Shown here piece by piece: positions 15,551 through 23,964 of a stretch of DNA of 47,631 nucleotides; within the stretch, counting starts at the first letter, position 1, and every line of letters starts with the position of its first letter. Under the pieces are notes generated by a model. It made no database searches. It was not told the DNA's origin and was given only the letters and a program-made list of their open reading frames with translations. Source of the DNA: DASYQD01 sp036005845 (GTDB lineage: Bacteria; Acidobacteriota; Thermoanaerobaculia; Multivoradales; JAIOJS01); NCBI GenBank assembly GCA_036005845.1, contig DASYQD010000169.1:1-47631 (forward strand). Direction: 5' to 3'. Both the position numbers and the translations under genes were made by a program.

Positions 15551-16293
15551 GCGCGCCCGAAGACGAGGACGACGAGGAACGGGAGGACGAGGGCGAGCGC
15601 GAGCGGCCGGCGCTCTTCGCCTCGCTGCCGCCCGGCCTCGCCGACGTCTTCGATCCGCGGCGGCCATGGGACCTGCTCGGCACGCCGCTCGACGAGCTGC
15701 TCGCCGGGCTGCCCTCGTCACGTCTCGACACGCCGATCCCGCCGGGCGTGCACCTGCTCGGCGACCGCATCGTCATCGGCAAAGGCGTGAAGCTGCTGCC
15801 GGGCGCCGTGCTCGAAGGTCCGCTCCGCATCGGCGACGACTGCGAGGTGCGGCCCGGCGCCTACCTGCGCGGCGGCGTGTGGGTAGGCGACGGCTGCGTC
15901 ATCGGCGCCAACGTCGAGGTCAAGCACGCCATCCTCCTCGACGGCGCCAAGTCGCCGCACCTCAACTACGTCGGCGACTCCATCCTCGGCCAGAACGTCA
16001 ACCTCGGCGCCGGCACCATCCTCTCCAACTTCCGCCACGACGGCTCCGAGATCGAGGTACCTGAGGGTCCCGATGGCCGCGCCCGCGTCGCCACCGGCCG
16101 CCGCAAGCTGGGCGCCATCTTGGGCGACGGCGTGCTCACCGGCTGCAACTGCGTGCTGCACCCCGGCTGCGTCGTCGGCACCGGCACACAGATCTACCCC
16201 GGCGTCATGCTGCGCCCCGGCTTCTACCCGGCGCACCACATGGTGAAGCTGCGCCAACGGCAGGAGCTCGTCGAGCTGCACCGGCCCAATTGA
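15547..16293 (+). CDS. Left-handed beta-helix (GlmU-like) acyl/nucleotidyltransferase-family protein
   Basis: This is a 248-residue protein whose residues about 65-230 are hexapeptide repeats forming a left-handed beta-helix. The segment SPHLNYVGDSILG then NVNLGAGTI matches the acetyltransferase domain of GlmU and archaeal sugar-1-phosphate nucleotidyltransferases. The nucleotidyltransferase domain itself is missing. It is replaced by a highly acidic N-terminus (EDEDDEEREDEGERER) and a short linker. It starts at a GTG overlapping the epimerase stop (GTGA). An acetyltransferase acting on the product of the epimerase is plausible but not proven. Confidence 0.78.
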   Translation: MSAPEDEDDEEREDEGERERPALFASLPPGLADVFDPRRPWDLLGTPLDELLAGLPSSRLDTPIPPGVHLLGDRIVIGKGVKLLPGAVLEGPLRIGDDCEVRPGAYLRGGVWVGDGCVIGANVEVKHAILLDGAKSPHLNYVGDSILGQNVNLGAGTILSNFRHDGSEIEVPEGPDGRARVATGRRKLGAILGDGVLTGCNCVLHPGCVVGTGTQIYPGVMLRPGFYPAHHMVKLRQRQELVELHRPN

Positions 16294-16375
16294 GCTGCGA
16301 GCGCCCAGATCTCTCGAGCCGGAAGCCCGGTGTTACCATGAATTCCGGCAGTTCCGATCTCAACGACAGCGGTTC

Positions 16376-17059
16376 ATGAACAGTCCGGCCGTCATCTTCG
16401 AAGAGAGTTTGCGGGTGCCAGCGGAGGTCCACGACCTGCAGGCGTTCCGGCGCTGGGCCTTCTCGCCCGACTTTCCCGAGGCGGGACGTATCGATTTTCT
16501 CTCCGGGGACGTGGAGGTCGACATGAGCCCGGAGGATCTTCACACCCACGGCCGGGCCAAGATGGCAGTCAGCAGGGTGCTCGACGAGTTGGTCGAGGCC
16601 GCGGATCTCGGCGAGGTCTTCGTCGATCGCTCGCGAGTCACCTCTTCGGCCGGTAACCTTTCCGTGGAGCCCGATGTCGTGGTCGTTCTCTGGCAGTCGC
16701 TGGAGAGCGGACGAGTCCGCTACGTTCCCGATGCGCAAGGGCGCCCGGGCCGCTCGCGGGAGATCGAGGGTGCTCCCGACCTCGTCGTCGAGATCGTCAG
16801 CGATTCGTCGGTCGGTAAGGACAGGCGCCGGCTTCCCCGTCGCTACGCAGCGGCTGGGGTGCGAGAGCTGTGGCTCGTCGATGCGCGCGGCGACGAGTTG
16901 GCGTTCGAGATCCACTCGCTGGCGGGAGACACCTTCGAGCGCGTGACCGCCGACCCCGACGGTTGGACCGCCTCACGCGTGCTGAGCCAATCGTTCCGCC
17001 TCTTGCGCCAACGGACTCGACTTGGCACCTGGCGCTATCGGCTCGAGCGCCGCACGTAA
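16376..17059 (+). CDS. Uma2-family endonuclease-like protein (DUF820)
   Basis: This is a 227-residue PD-(D/E)XK-fold protein of the Uma2 family. Recognisable parts are the N-terminal RIDFLSGDVEVDMSPEDLH, then VEPDVVVVL and PDLVVEIVSDSSVGKD with the acidic and lysine residues of the nuclease core, and finally RRYAAAGVRELWLVD. Members are abundant in cyanobacteria, Chloroflexi and planctomycetes, with no firmly known role. It stands alone with 82 bases upstream that contain no clear promoter. Confidence 0.82.
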   Translation: MNSPAVIFEESLRVPAEVHDLQAFRRWAFSPDFPEAGRIDFLSGDVEVDMSPEDLHTHGRAKMAVSRVLDELVEAADLGEVFVDRSRVTSSAGNLSVEPDVVVVLWQSLESGRVRYVPDAQGRPGRSREIEGAPDLVVEIVSDSSVGKDRRRLPRRYAAAGVRELWLVDARGDELAFEIHSLAGDTFERVTADPDGWTASRVLSQSFRLLRQRTRLGTWRYRLERRT

Positions 17060-17098
17060 GCTGGCGCCCACTCGCCCGCGATCGCTGTCGCCGTCCCT

Positions 17099-17104
17099 TA
17101 TGAT
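17099..17104 (+). promoter_or_regulatory. -10 box of the OmpA-family gene
   Basis: TATGAT ends only five bases before the ATG at 17110. Transcription starting at the normal distance would begin at the ATG itself, giving a leaderless message. Confidence 0.5.
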
Positions 17105-17109
17105 GGGAC

Positions 17110-18324
17110 ATGCGACTCAACAACGTCATCCTGGCTCTGCTCGCACTTGCGGCCGGCGCGGCGCAGCCGGCGAAAACCGCGCCGCCGCCTGAGAACCTGG
17201 CCGGCCTCGCGTCGGGCGCCGTGGTGGTGATCCGTCCGACCGCCGGCGACGCCAACGGCGAGGCCTGGTTCCTGCTCGACGAAGACCTGCGCACGGGCTG
17301 GACCAGCCTCGACGGCAAGCATCTCGAGCCTACCGTCATCGAGCTGCCGGACCGCAGCGTGATCCGCACCGTGCAGTTCGACACCGGTCTCGTCGAGTTC
17401 GACGGCCGGCTGCCGAAGCGTGTCCTCGTCGAGATGTCCGACACCAGCGCTACCGCCGGCTTCAAGCCGATCGCCGACGTCACCCTGTCGCCGGCGATGA
17501 AGGACGGCCAGGTGTTCAAGACCACGGCGGAGGTGCCCGGCCGCTGGATTCGCCTCGCGGTCAAGTCGATGCAGGCGCCCGATCACACCATCGCGCAGCT
17601 CATGGAGTTCCGCGCCTTCGGCGAGCGCTTGACGCACAACGCCGCGCCGTCGGTCGCCGGCACCTACGTCGTCGAAGGCGGCCCGCTGATGCACCTGCGC
17701 GAGGAAGGCGGCCGAGTGACGGGATGCTTCGAGGGCGACGGCGGCGGGCCGATCGAAGGCGGCCTCGAAGGGCGCGCTCTGCGCTTCAACTGGAAGCTGG
17801 GGACGGACGAAGGTCCGGCGATCGGCGTGTTCGGCTCGGCGGCGACGTTCTTCGGGTTCTGGAAGACCAACGGCGCCGAGCCCAACGCGGTGCTCACCGT
17901 CGTCGACGTCAAGAAGAAATCCGCGGCGCCCGGCGACTGCCCGAACTGGCACGCGGCCGATCCGCTGGCTGCCGAGCTCGAGAAGAGCGGCCGCGTGCGC
18001 CTCTATGGGATCAACTTCGACTCCGATTCCGACGTGCTGCGGCCGGAATCGAAGGGCACGCTCGACCAGATCGTCGCCACGCTGAAGAAGGATGCGGCGT
18101 TGAAAATCACCATCGAGGGGCACACCGACTCCACGTCGACGCCGCAGCACAACCAGCAGCTCTCCGAGAAGCGGGCCGTCGCCGTGAAGGCGTATCTCGT
18201 CGCCGGCGGCATCGACGCCGGACGTCTCGCCACCGCAGGCTTCGGGTCCAGCCGGCCGGTGGCCACGAACGAGAGCGCGATCGGGCGAGCCGAGAACCGC
18301 CGCGTCGAGATCGTGCGGCGCTGA
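17110..18324 (+). CDS. OmpA-family peptidoglycan-binding protein with discoidin-like N-terminal domain
   Basis: This is a 404-residue exported protein. Residues 1-20 form a signal peptide. Residues about 30-175 look like an F5/8 type C (discoidin) beta-sandwich (LLDEDLRTGWTS, then PGRWIRLAVKSM). Residues about 190-270 form a small beta domain (SVAGTYVVEGG, RVTGCFEGDG). The C-terminal 110 residues are an OmpA/MotB domain with FDSDSDVLRPES, IEGHTDSTST and GRAENRRVEI, which binds the meso-diaminopimelate peptide of peptidoglycan. It probably tethers the envelope and binds a carbohydrate or protein ligand. It converges on the SpoIIE-type gene with seven bases between stops. Confidence 0.88.
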   Translation: MRLNNVILALLALAAGAAQPAKTAPPPENLAGLASGAVVVIRPTAGDANGEAWFLLDEDLRTGWTSLDGKHLEPTVIELPDRSVIRTVQFDTGLVEFDGRLPKRVLVEMSDTSATAGFKPIADVTLSPAMKDGQVFKTTAEVPGRWIRLAVKSMQAPDHTIAQLMEFRAFGERLTHNAAPSVAGTYVVEGGPLMHLREEGGRVTGCFEGDGGGPIEGGLEGRALRFNWKLGTDEGPAIGVFGSAATFFGFWKTNGAEPNAVLTVVDVKKKSAAPGDCPNWHAADPLAAELEKSGRVRLYGINFDSDSDVLRPESKGTLDQIVATLKKDAALKITIEGHTDSTSTPQHNQQLSEKRAVAVKAYLVAGGIDAGRLATAGFGSSRPVATNESAIGRAENRRVEIVRR

Positions 18325-18331
18325 GCGAGTC

Positions 18332-19564
18332 CTAACCGCCGGCGGCCGCCGGATGCGAGATCACCAGCACCGTGCGGTCGTCCTCGGGCGGCGAGCCGCC
18401 GGTCCACTCGTCGACGCGGGCGAAGATGCCCTGCACCACCTCGGTCGCCTTCTTCCCCTGTAGCTCGCGCACGGTCCCCAGCAGGCGCTCGGTGCCCAGC
18501 TCCTCGCCGTCGCCCTCGCGGCGCGCCTCGACGACGCCGTCGGTGAAGAGCACCAGCAGGTCGCCGGGGCGCATCTTGACGAAGCCGCGCTCGTAGGTGG
18601 CGTCGGCGAGCGGGCCGAGCACCGGGCCGCCCTCGCCGAGGAAGCGCGCCGGCCCGTCGGGCGGCAGGTGGAAGGGCGCGATGTGCCCGGCGTTGACGTA
18701 GATGAAGGTGCCGTTGAGCTCGAGCTCGCCGTAGAAGAGGGCCACGAAGCGGCTGGTCAGCGTGCTCTTGTGGATGATGCCGTTGAGCCGCTCGACGGTG
18801 CGCACGATCTTGAAGTCGCGCGCCATGCCCATGCGCAGGCCCATGTGGACGTCGCGCACCTGCAGCGCCGCCGGCAGGCCGTGGCCGGAGACGTCGGCGA
18901 TGGCGATGCCGAGGATCTTGTCGGTGATCGGGATGAGGTCGAAGAAGTCGCCGGCGACGCGGTCCATCGGCACCACCTGCCCCGCCATCTCGAACGGCGG
19001 ATACGGCGGCGCCTTGCGCGGCAGGATCGACGCCTGGATCCGGCGCGCCTCGCGGAAGACCTCCTCGATGCGCTCGTGGCGCACCTTCTGGTTGATGGCG
19101 TTGCGCAGGATCTGCAGCGAGAAGACGATGTCGTCGCGGCTCGCCACCGGATCGACGTTGAAGGCGAGGATGTAGTCCTCGTCGCCCACCTCGATGCAGG
19201 CGAACTCGCGCACGCCGAGCGACTCCTCGAGCGCGCGGTCGACGCCGGGGTCGTCGGGCTCCATGTAGACGACGCCGTTGGTGACGCAGGCGTCGATCGG
19301 CGCGTAGGCGCGCGGCACGCGCAGGCCGGCGTCGACGGCCTTGGCATCGCCGAAGGTGTCGCGCACCACGTAGTCGGTGCCGTCGCGTTGGTAGACGCGT
19401 CCGCCGACAAGGCCGAGCTCGGGCCGGAACTGCGCGATGATCTCGCCCGCGACGCGGCGCACGGTGGCCTCGACGTCGCCCAGCTTCTGGATGGTGGCGA
19501 CGAGGCGCTCCACCTTCTTCATCAGCTCCCGGTAGTCCACCGGGCGGTCCGCGACTGTCGGCAT
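18332..19564 (-). CDS. RsbU-like PP2C serine phosphatase with GAF domain
   Basis: This is a 410-residue cytoplasmic phosphatase. Residues about 20-165 are a GAF-type sensor and residues about 185-405 a SpoIIE/PP2C domain. Metal-binding aspartates appear at Asp206 (DRVAGDFFD), Asp224 (ADVSGHG), Asp342 (LFTDGVVEA) and Asp395/Asp396 (EDDRT). Enzymes of this kind dephosphorylate STAS antagonists and thereby switch on partner sigma factors. The STAS/RsbW pair at 1.0-1.8 kb is a candidate substrate system. The ATG lies nine bases after TATATT with no Shine-Dalgarno. Confidence 0.9.
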   Translation of the reverse strand: MPTVADRPVDYRELMKKVERLVATIQKLGDVEATVRRVAGEIIAQFRPELGLVGGRVYQRDGTDYVVRDTFGDAKAVDAGLRVPRAYAPIDACVTNGVVYMEPDDPGVDRALEESLGVREFACIEVGDEDYILAFNVDPVASRDDIVFSLQILRNAINQKVRHERIEEVFREARRIQASILPRKAPPYPPFEMAGQVVPMDRVAGDFFDLIPITDKILGIAIADVSGHGLPAALQVRDVHMGLRMGMARDFKIVRTVERLNGIIHKSTLTSRFVALFYGELELNGTFIYVNAGHIAPFHLPPDGPARFLGEGGPVLGPLADATYERGFVKMRPGDLLVLFTDGVVEARREGDGEELGTERLLGTVRELQGKKATEVVQGIFARVDEWTGGSPPEDDRTVLVISHPAAAGG

Positions 19565-19573
19565 GCGGGCCGG

Positions 19574-19579
19574 AATATA
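19574..19579 (-). promoter_or_regulatory. -10 box of the RsbU-like gene
   Basis: TATATT on the minus strand ends nine bases before the ATG at 19564, in a very GC-rich setting where such a hexamer is rare. No clear -35 is present. Confidence 0.5.
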
Positions 19580-19615
19580 ACGCGCAGCGCTCGGCGCGAA
19601 CGTGTGACGCAGGTG

Positions 19616-19873
19616 TCAGCGGTACGCCTTGCCGCGCGGCAAGACACGCAGCACGTGCAGCACCTGCCGCTCCTCGTCCCGAGAGAAGCGCAGCCGCCAA
19701 TCGCCGATCCTGAGACGGTATTCCGGCGGTTTGACGTCGACCAGATGCAGCACGTCGCCTTGCCCGAAAGCGGCGAAGCGTTCGACTGCATCGACGACAC
19801 GAGCCTGTGTCTGGCGGTCGAGCCGCTTCAGGTCCCGCCGCGCACGCGGCAGCCAGTTGACTTCCAGCTTCAC
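19616..19873 (-). CDS. RelE/ParE-superfamily toxin
   Basis: This is an 85-residue toxin of the RelE/StbE type. It has the family pattern LPRARRDLKRLDRQTQARV, a central YRLRIGDWRLRFSRD, and VLHVLRVLPRGKAYR at the C-terminus, with the basic residues that act on ribosome-bound mRNA in RelE or give ParE its fold. The GTG start overlaps the TGA of the upstream antitoxin gene by four bases. RelE versus ParE activity cannot be told apart here. Confidence 0.85.
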   Translation of the reverse strand: MKLEVNWLPRARRDLKRLDRQTQARVVDAVERFAAFGQGDVLHLVDVKPPEYRLRIGDWRLRFSRDEERQVLHVLRVLPRGKAYR

Positions 19874-20121
19874 TCGAGGCCGAGCTCGCGCCGCACCTGC
19901 TCGGTGGAGCTCCCCTCGCCACGCTCGCGCTCACGACGCGCTTCACTCAGCCCACCGTCGTCGTCGTCGGCATCGGCCTCGTCGTCGGGCGGGGCGAGGA
20001 GCAAGGCCCGCTCAACCGGGCTGATGGTCGCATTCAGGCCGGCGAGCAGTCGGCCTGCGATCGGCAAGTCTTCGTCGGGCAGGGTGTCGAGGAGTTGGTG
20101 CAGCGTGGCACGTCGAACCAT
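19870..20121 (-). CDS. Antitoxin partner of the RelE/ParE-type toxin
   Basis: This is an 83-residue protein that I assign as antitoxin mainly from position, size and a four-base overlap with the toxin gene. The N-terminal part (ATLHQLLDTLPDEDLPIAGRLLAGL) resembles helical antitoxin N-termini. The C-terminal half is strongly acidic (DDEADADDDDGG), then charged, typical of a disordered toxin-wrapping tail. A TATCAT box lies at 20143-20148, and AGAGGG precedes the ATG. Confidence 0.7.
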   Translation of the reverse strand: MVRRATLHQLLDTLPDEDLPIAGRLLAGLNATISPVERALLLAPPDDEADADDDDGGLSEARRERERGEGSSTEQVRRELGLE

Positions 20122-20187
20122 TGCGCGACCCTCTGGGTGTCGATGATAGCGCTGAGGAGAGTCGACAGACCTGGACTCGAGCCAGTC

Positions 20188-21654
20188 TCAACCGTTGTCG
20201 ACCAGCAGCGCCACCAGCCGGTCCTGCGCCAGCCTTCCCTGCCACGCGTTGGCGCCGTTGGCGAGGATCGAGAAAGCATAGATGCGGCCCGAGCGGCCCT
20301 TGGCGTAGCCCGACAGCGTTGACACGCGCTCGATGGTGCCGGTCTTGGCGAAGACGTTGCCGCGGTAGGCGGGCTCGGTGAGCCGCTGGTGGAGGCTCGC
20401 CTCCGGCTCGCCGGCGTAAGGCAGGCTGCGCACGAACTCGACGCCCCAGCGCTGGCGGAACATGTAGTCGAGAAGCTGCGTCATGCCGCGCGCCGTCACC
20501 CAGTCGCCGCGCGACATGCCCGAGCCGTCGTCGACGTGGAACTGGTCGCGCGGCCAGCCGACCTTGCGCGCGAGGAAGTCGCCCACCACCCGCGCGCCGC
20601 CCGCGAAGCTGCCTTCCTTGCAGAAGCGCGCGCCGAGCAGCTTGAGCAGGCTCTCGGCGTAGAAGTTCTGGCTGCGCTTGTTGGTGGTGTCGAGCGCGCT
20701 GACGAGCAGCGTGCGGTGGGTGTGGACGAGCTCCCACCACGGGCCGGGAAGCCGCCCGACGGGGCGCGTCTGGCCGTCGATCGCGATGCCCTCTTCGGCG
20801 AGCGCGGCGCGCAGCGCCAGGCCGAAGTAGGCGACGGGGTCGGGAACGGTGACCCACACCTCCATCGGCCCGCCGTTGACCGGCATGTCGCCGCTCACCT
20901 GCACCATGCGCGACTCGGGGTTGCGCAGCACCGCCCAGCGCGCGTTGCCCTTCGCCGTGCGCAGGCCGTTCTGCAGCAGCAGCGCGTCGACGCGCGGCAC
21001 CAGGTCGAGGATGCCGCGCTGGCCGCGGCGCGGCGCGCCCCAGCCGCGGAGGAGCTGGCAGTTGTCGTTGAACGACAGGGCCGCCACCGGCGCCTCGTAC
21101 CACCACTGCCGCTGCTCTTGCGGCCAATCGGGATGCGTGAGCGGACCGGTGAAGAGGCCGTGCTCGAGGTAGAGGTCGCCCGCCACGCGGCGCACGCCGC
21201 GCTGCCGTAGCGCGGCGGCCCAGCGGCGGAACGCCGCGTAGGGATCGCCGTTCTCCCGGCCGGAGATCGTCGGATCGCCGGCGCCGCGCACCGCGAGGTC
21301 GCCGGTGAGCACGCCGTCGGCGCCGACGCTGCCGCGGATGCCCACCTGCGTCTCGAAGGCATAGCCGGGGCCGAGCAGCGACACCGCGGTGGCCGTCGTC
21401 AGCAGCTTCTGGTTCGACGCCGGCGTCATGTGCGCGTCGGCGCGGTAGGCGTAGTCGAGCTGCCGGCTGCCGAGCTCGACGACGCGCACGGCGAGGTTGG
21501 GGATCGATTGCGTGGTGCGCGACACCTCGGCGTCGAGCAGCGGCGTCAGCTCGTCGATCGCGAACGCCGGCGGCACGGGGGCGCCGAGGGTCAGCGCGCA
21601 GAGCAGAGCTGCGATCAGTGCGCGAGCGATGTGAGATGGCGGGCGGTGGCGCAT
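20188..21654 (-). CDS. dacB: D-alanyl-D-alanine carboxypeptidase/endopeptidase (PBP4 type)
   Basis: This is a 488-residue class C penicillin-binding protein acting on peptidoglycan in the periplasm. A signal peptide (MRHRPPSHIARALIAALLC, then PPAFA) precedes the catalytic Ser80-x-x-Lys83 in TPASNQKLL. The second motif is SQN in RSQNFYAES, and the third is KTG in VFAKTGTIE. The long insert between motifs one and two is typical of DacB. The ATG at 21654 is chosen because it gives the signal peptide; upstream codons would overlap the divergent cca promoter. TACAAT lies ten bases upstream. Confidence 0.92.
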   Translation of the reverse strand: MRHRPPSHIARALIAALLCALTLGAPVPPAFAIDELTPLLDAEVSRTTQSIPNLAVRVVELGSRQLDYAYRADAHMTPASNQKLLTTATAVSLLGPGYAFETQVGIRGSVGADGVLTGDLAVRGAGDPTISGRENGDPYAAFRRWAAALRQRGVRRVAGDLYLEHGLFTGPLTHPDWPQEQRQWWYEAPVAALSFNDNCQLLRGWGAPRRGQRGILDLVPRVDALLLQNGLRTAKGNARWAVLRNPESRMVQVSGDMPVNGGPMEVWVTVPDPVAYFGLALRAALAEEGIAIDGQTRPVGRLPGPWWELVHTHRTLLVSALDTTNKRSQNFYAESLLKLLGARFCKEGSFAGGARVVGDFLARKVGWPRDQFHVDDGSGMSRGDWVTARGMTQLLDYMFRQRWGVEFVRSLPYAGEPEASLHQRLTEPAYRGNVFAKTGTIERVSTLSGYAKGRSGRIYAFSILANGANAWQGRLAQDRLVALLVDNG

Positions 21655-21664
21655 CTCCGTTCGA

Positions 21665-21670
21665 ATTGTA
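21665..21670 (-). promoter_or_regulatory. -10 box of dacB
   Basis: TACAAT on the minus strand ends ten bases before the ATG at 21654. It faces the divergent cca promoter 35 bases away. Confidence 0.45.
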
Positions 21671-21704
21671 GCGGTCGACTGCGAGCCGCTTCGGAGGCGC
21701 ACGT

Positions 21705-21710
21705 TAGAGT
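21705..21710 (+). promoter_or_regulatory. -10 box of the CCA-adding-type gene
   Basis: TAGAGT ends six bases before the GTG at 21717, predicting a transcript that begins at or next to the start codon. Confidence 0.4.
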
Positions 21711-21716
21711 GATTGC

Positions 21717-23312
21717 GTGAGCGCGGTCCTTCCCGCACTTCCAGATGCCCTGCGCGAGCTCGTCGCTCGGCTGCCGCCGCGAACCGAGGCCTATCTCGTC
21801 GGCGGCGCCGTGCGCGATCTCCTGCTCGGGCGGCCGCTCGTCGACTTCGACCTGGCGGTGCCGCGCGGGGCGGTGGCCTTGGCGCGCCGGCTCGCCGACG
21901 GGCTCGGCGCCGCGTTCGTGGCGCTCGACGACGAGCGCGGCGTCGCGCGCGTAGTGTGGGAGCGCGAGGGGGGGCGGCTCGAGGTCGACGTGGCCGACTT
22001 CCGCGCTGAGGATCTCGAGGGCGACCTGCGCGCGCGCGACCTCACCATCAACGCGATGGCGATGCCGCTCGACGGCGGGCGCGACGCGGCGGCGGTCCCT
22101 GAGCTGATCGACCCTGCCGGCGGCCGGCGCGATCTGCGCGACGGCGTCGTGCGCCTGCTCTCGCCGGCGGTGCTGCGCGACGATCCGCTGCGCACGCTGC
22201 GCGCCGTGCGCGTGGCGGCGCAGCTCGGGTTTCGCCTCGACGCGGACTCGGCGGCGTGGATCGCCGAGGCGGCGCCGCTGCTTCCGAGCGCGGCACCCGA
22301 GCGCATCCGCGAGGAGCTGTGGAAGTGCATCGTGGCGCCGTGCCCCGCGGCGACGCTGCGCCGGCTCGACGAGCTGGGCCTGCTCGCCATCGTGTTGCCG
22401 GAGGTCGTTCCCGCGCATGGCATGGCGCAGAGCCCGCCGCACCGCGAGGACGTGTGGGAGCACAGCCTGTCGGTCGTCGAGCAGACGGCGAAGGTGATCG
22501 CGCTCGTGCAACAGCTCGCTGCCGGCGACACCGAGAGCGCCACAAACGCGTTGCTGCAGCGCGGGGTCGTGGATGCGGATCGAGCCGTCGCCGAGTCCGG
22601 TATCGCCAGGGGCGATGAGCCGACCGGTGGTGCCGACCCGGACCTCGCCGCGGCGCTGGCGCCGTTCGCATCGCCGCTCGCAGAACGCCTCGCACGGCCG
22701 TTCGCCGCCGATCACCAGGCGCGCGGACTGCTGCTCCTCGCGGCGCTCTTCCACGACCTCGGCAAGCCGCGCGCGCAGAGCGTCGGCGAGGACGGCCGCA
22801 TCCACTTCTACGGCCACGAGCAGGCGGGTGCTCGGCTGGCGGCGGACCGCCTCGACGCGCTGCGCTTCGCGCAGGCCGAGGTCCAGCAGGTGAGCGCGAT
22901 CGTCCGCCATCACATGCGGCCGCTGCAGCTCCAGCGGCCGGCGCCGCTGTCGCCGCGCTCGCTCCATCGCTATCACCGCGCCACCGGCGAGGTGGGCCCC
23001 GAGGTCTGCCTGCTGTCGCTCGCCGACAACCTCGCGAAGGGAGCCGAGCGCACTCACGGTGCGTGGCCCGTCTTCCTGGCGCGCGTCGGCGAGCTGCTCG
23101 ACGCCTTCTTCTTCCGCCACGACGAGCTGGTGGCGCCGCCGCCGCTGCTGCGCGGCGGCGAGCTCGCCGCCGAGCTGGGTGTCGCTCCCGGACCGTGGAC
23201 GGGCGAGCTGCTGCGCGCGCTCGCCGAGTCGCAGGCGACCGGCGAGGTGCGCACGCGCGAGGAGGCGTTGGCGACGGCGTGCGCGTGGTGGCAGGAACAT
23301 GGCAATGCCTGA
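21717..23312 (+). CDS. cca: CCA-adding-type tRNA nucleotidyltransferase with HD domain
   Basis: This is a 531-residue class II nucleotidyltransferase that matures or repairs the tRNA 3' CCA end. Residues 29-45 hold GGAVRDLLLG and the metal aspartates Asp43 and Asp45 (DFD). ARDLTINAMA and RDDPLRTLRAVR follow. The second half is an HD phosphohydrolase domain (HREDVWEHS, LFHDLGKP, YGHEQAG, VRHHMRPL). A variable insertion of about 60 residues, rich in Ala, Asp and Gly, lies inside the HD region. A poly(A) polymerase or A-adding enzyme cannot be ruled out. The stop overlaps the following hydrolase by 14 bases. Confidence 0.85.
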   Translation: MSAVLPALPDALRELVARLPPRTEAYLVGGAVRDLLLGRPLVDFDLAVPRGAVALARRLADGLGAAFVALDDERGVARVVWEREGGRLEVDVADFRAEDLEGDLRARDLTINAMAMPLDGGRDAAAVPELIDPAGGRRDLRDGVVRLLSPAVLRDDPLRTLRAVRVAAQLGFRLDADSAAWIAEAAPLLPSAAPERIREELWKCIVAPCPAATLRRLDELGLLAIVLPEVVPAHGMAQSPPHREDVWEHSLSVVEQTAKVIALVQQLAAGDTESATNALLQRGVVDADRAVAESGIARGDEPTGGADPDLAAALAPFASPLAERLARPFAADHQARGLLLLAALFHDLGKPRAQSVGEDGRIHFYGHEQAGARLAADRLDALRFAQAEVQQVSAIVRHHMRPLQLQRPAPLSPRSLHRYHRATGEVGPEVCLLSLADNLAKGAERTHGAWPVFLARVGELLDAFFFRHDELVAPPPLLRGGELAAELGVAPGPWTGELLRALAESQATGEVRTREEALATACAWWQEHGNA

Positions 23313-23964
23313 CTTTCTCTTCGACGGCCCCGACGACGCGCCGCTGACGTTCGCGTTCGCCCACGGCGCCGGCGCGCCGATGGATTCCGGCTTCATGAAC
23401 GTCGTCGCCCGCGGGCTCGCCGCGCGCGGCTTGCGCGTGGCGCGGTTCGAGTTCCCCTACATGGCGCGGCGGCGCGAAGGCGACGGCGGCCGCGGCGCGC
23501 CCGATCCGCCGCGGGTCCTCGAAGAGACTTGGCTGGCGGTGATCGCGGCGCTGGGTCGTACGCCACGCGGCGCCCGCGACCTCGTCATCGGCGGCAAGTC
23601 GATGGGCGGCCGCATCGCCAGCCACGTCGCCGACCGCGCGCATCTGAACGGCCCAGTGCGCGGCCTCGTCTGCATGGGCTACCCGTTCCACCCACCCGGC
23701 CAGCCGCAGAAGCTGCGCACCGCCCACCTCGCCGACCTGCGCACGCCGACGCTGATCCTGCAGGGCACTCGCGACCCATTCGGCAACCGCGACGACGTCG
23801 CCGGCTACACGCTCTCGCCCGCCATCCGCGTCCACTGGCTCGAAGGCGGCGACCACTCCTTCAAGCCGCTCAAGGCATCCGGGCGCACCGAGCGGCAGAA
23901 CGTCGAAGAGGCGATCGCTGCGGCAGCCGACTTCGCGCTCGGCTTGGCGACTCCGGCGCCGTAG
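23299..23964 (+). CDS. Small alpha/beta hydrolase (KANL3/Tex30-like)
   Basis: This is a 221-residue dienelactone-hydrolase-like protein. The oxyanion-hole region FAHGAGAPMDS and the nucleophile elbow GGKSMGG with Ser101 are clear. Asp159 (GTRDPFG) and His186 (GGDHSFKP) complete the triad. Family members are found beside many bacterial housekeeping genes and lack a known physiological substrate. The ATG lies inside the end of the cca gene, so the two are probably co-translated. It converges on the M1 peptidase gene with no base between the two stop codons. Confidence 0.85.
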   Translation: MAMPDFLFDGPDDAPLTFAFAHGAGAPMDSGFMNVVARGLAARGLRVARFEFPYMARRREGDGGRGAPDPPRVLEETWLAVIAALGRTPRGARDLVIGGKSMGGRIASHVADRAHLNGPVRGLVCMGYPFHPPGQPQKLRTAHLADLRTPTLILQGTRDPFGNRDDVAGYTLSPAIRVHWLEGGDHSFKPLKASGRTERQNVEEAIAAAADFALGLATPAP

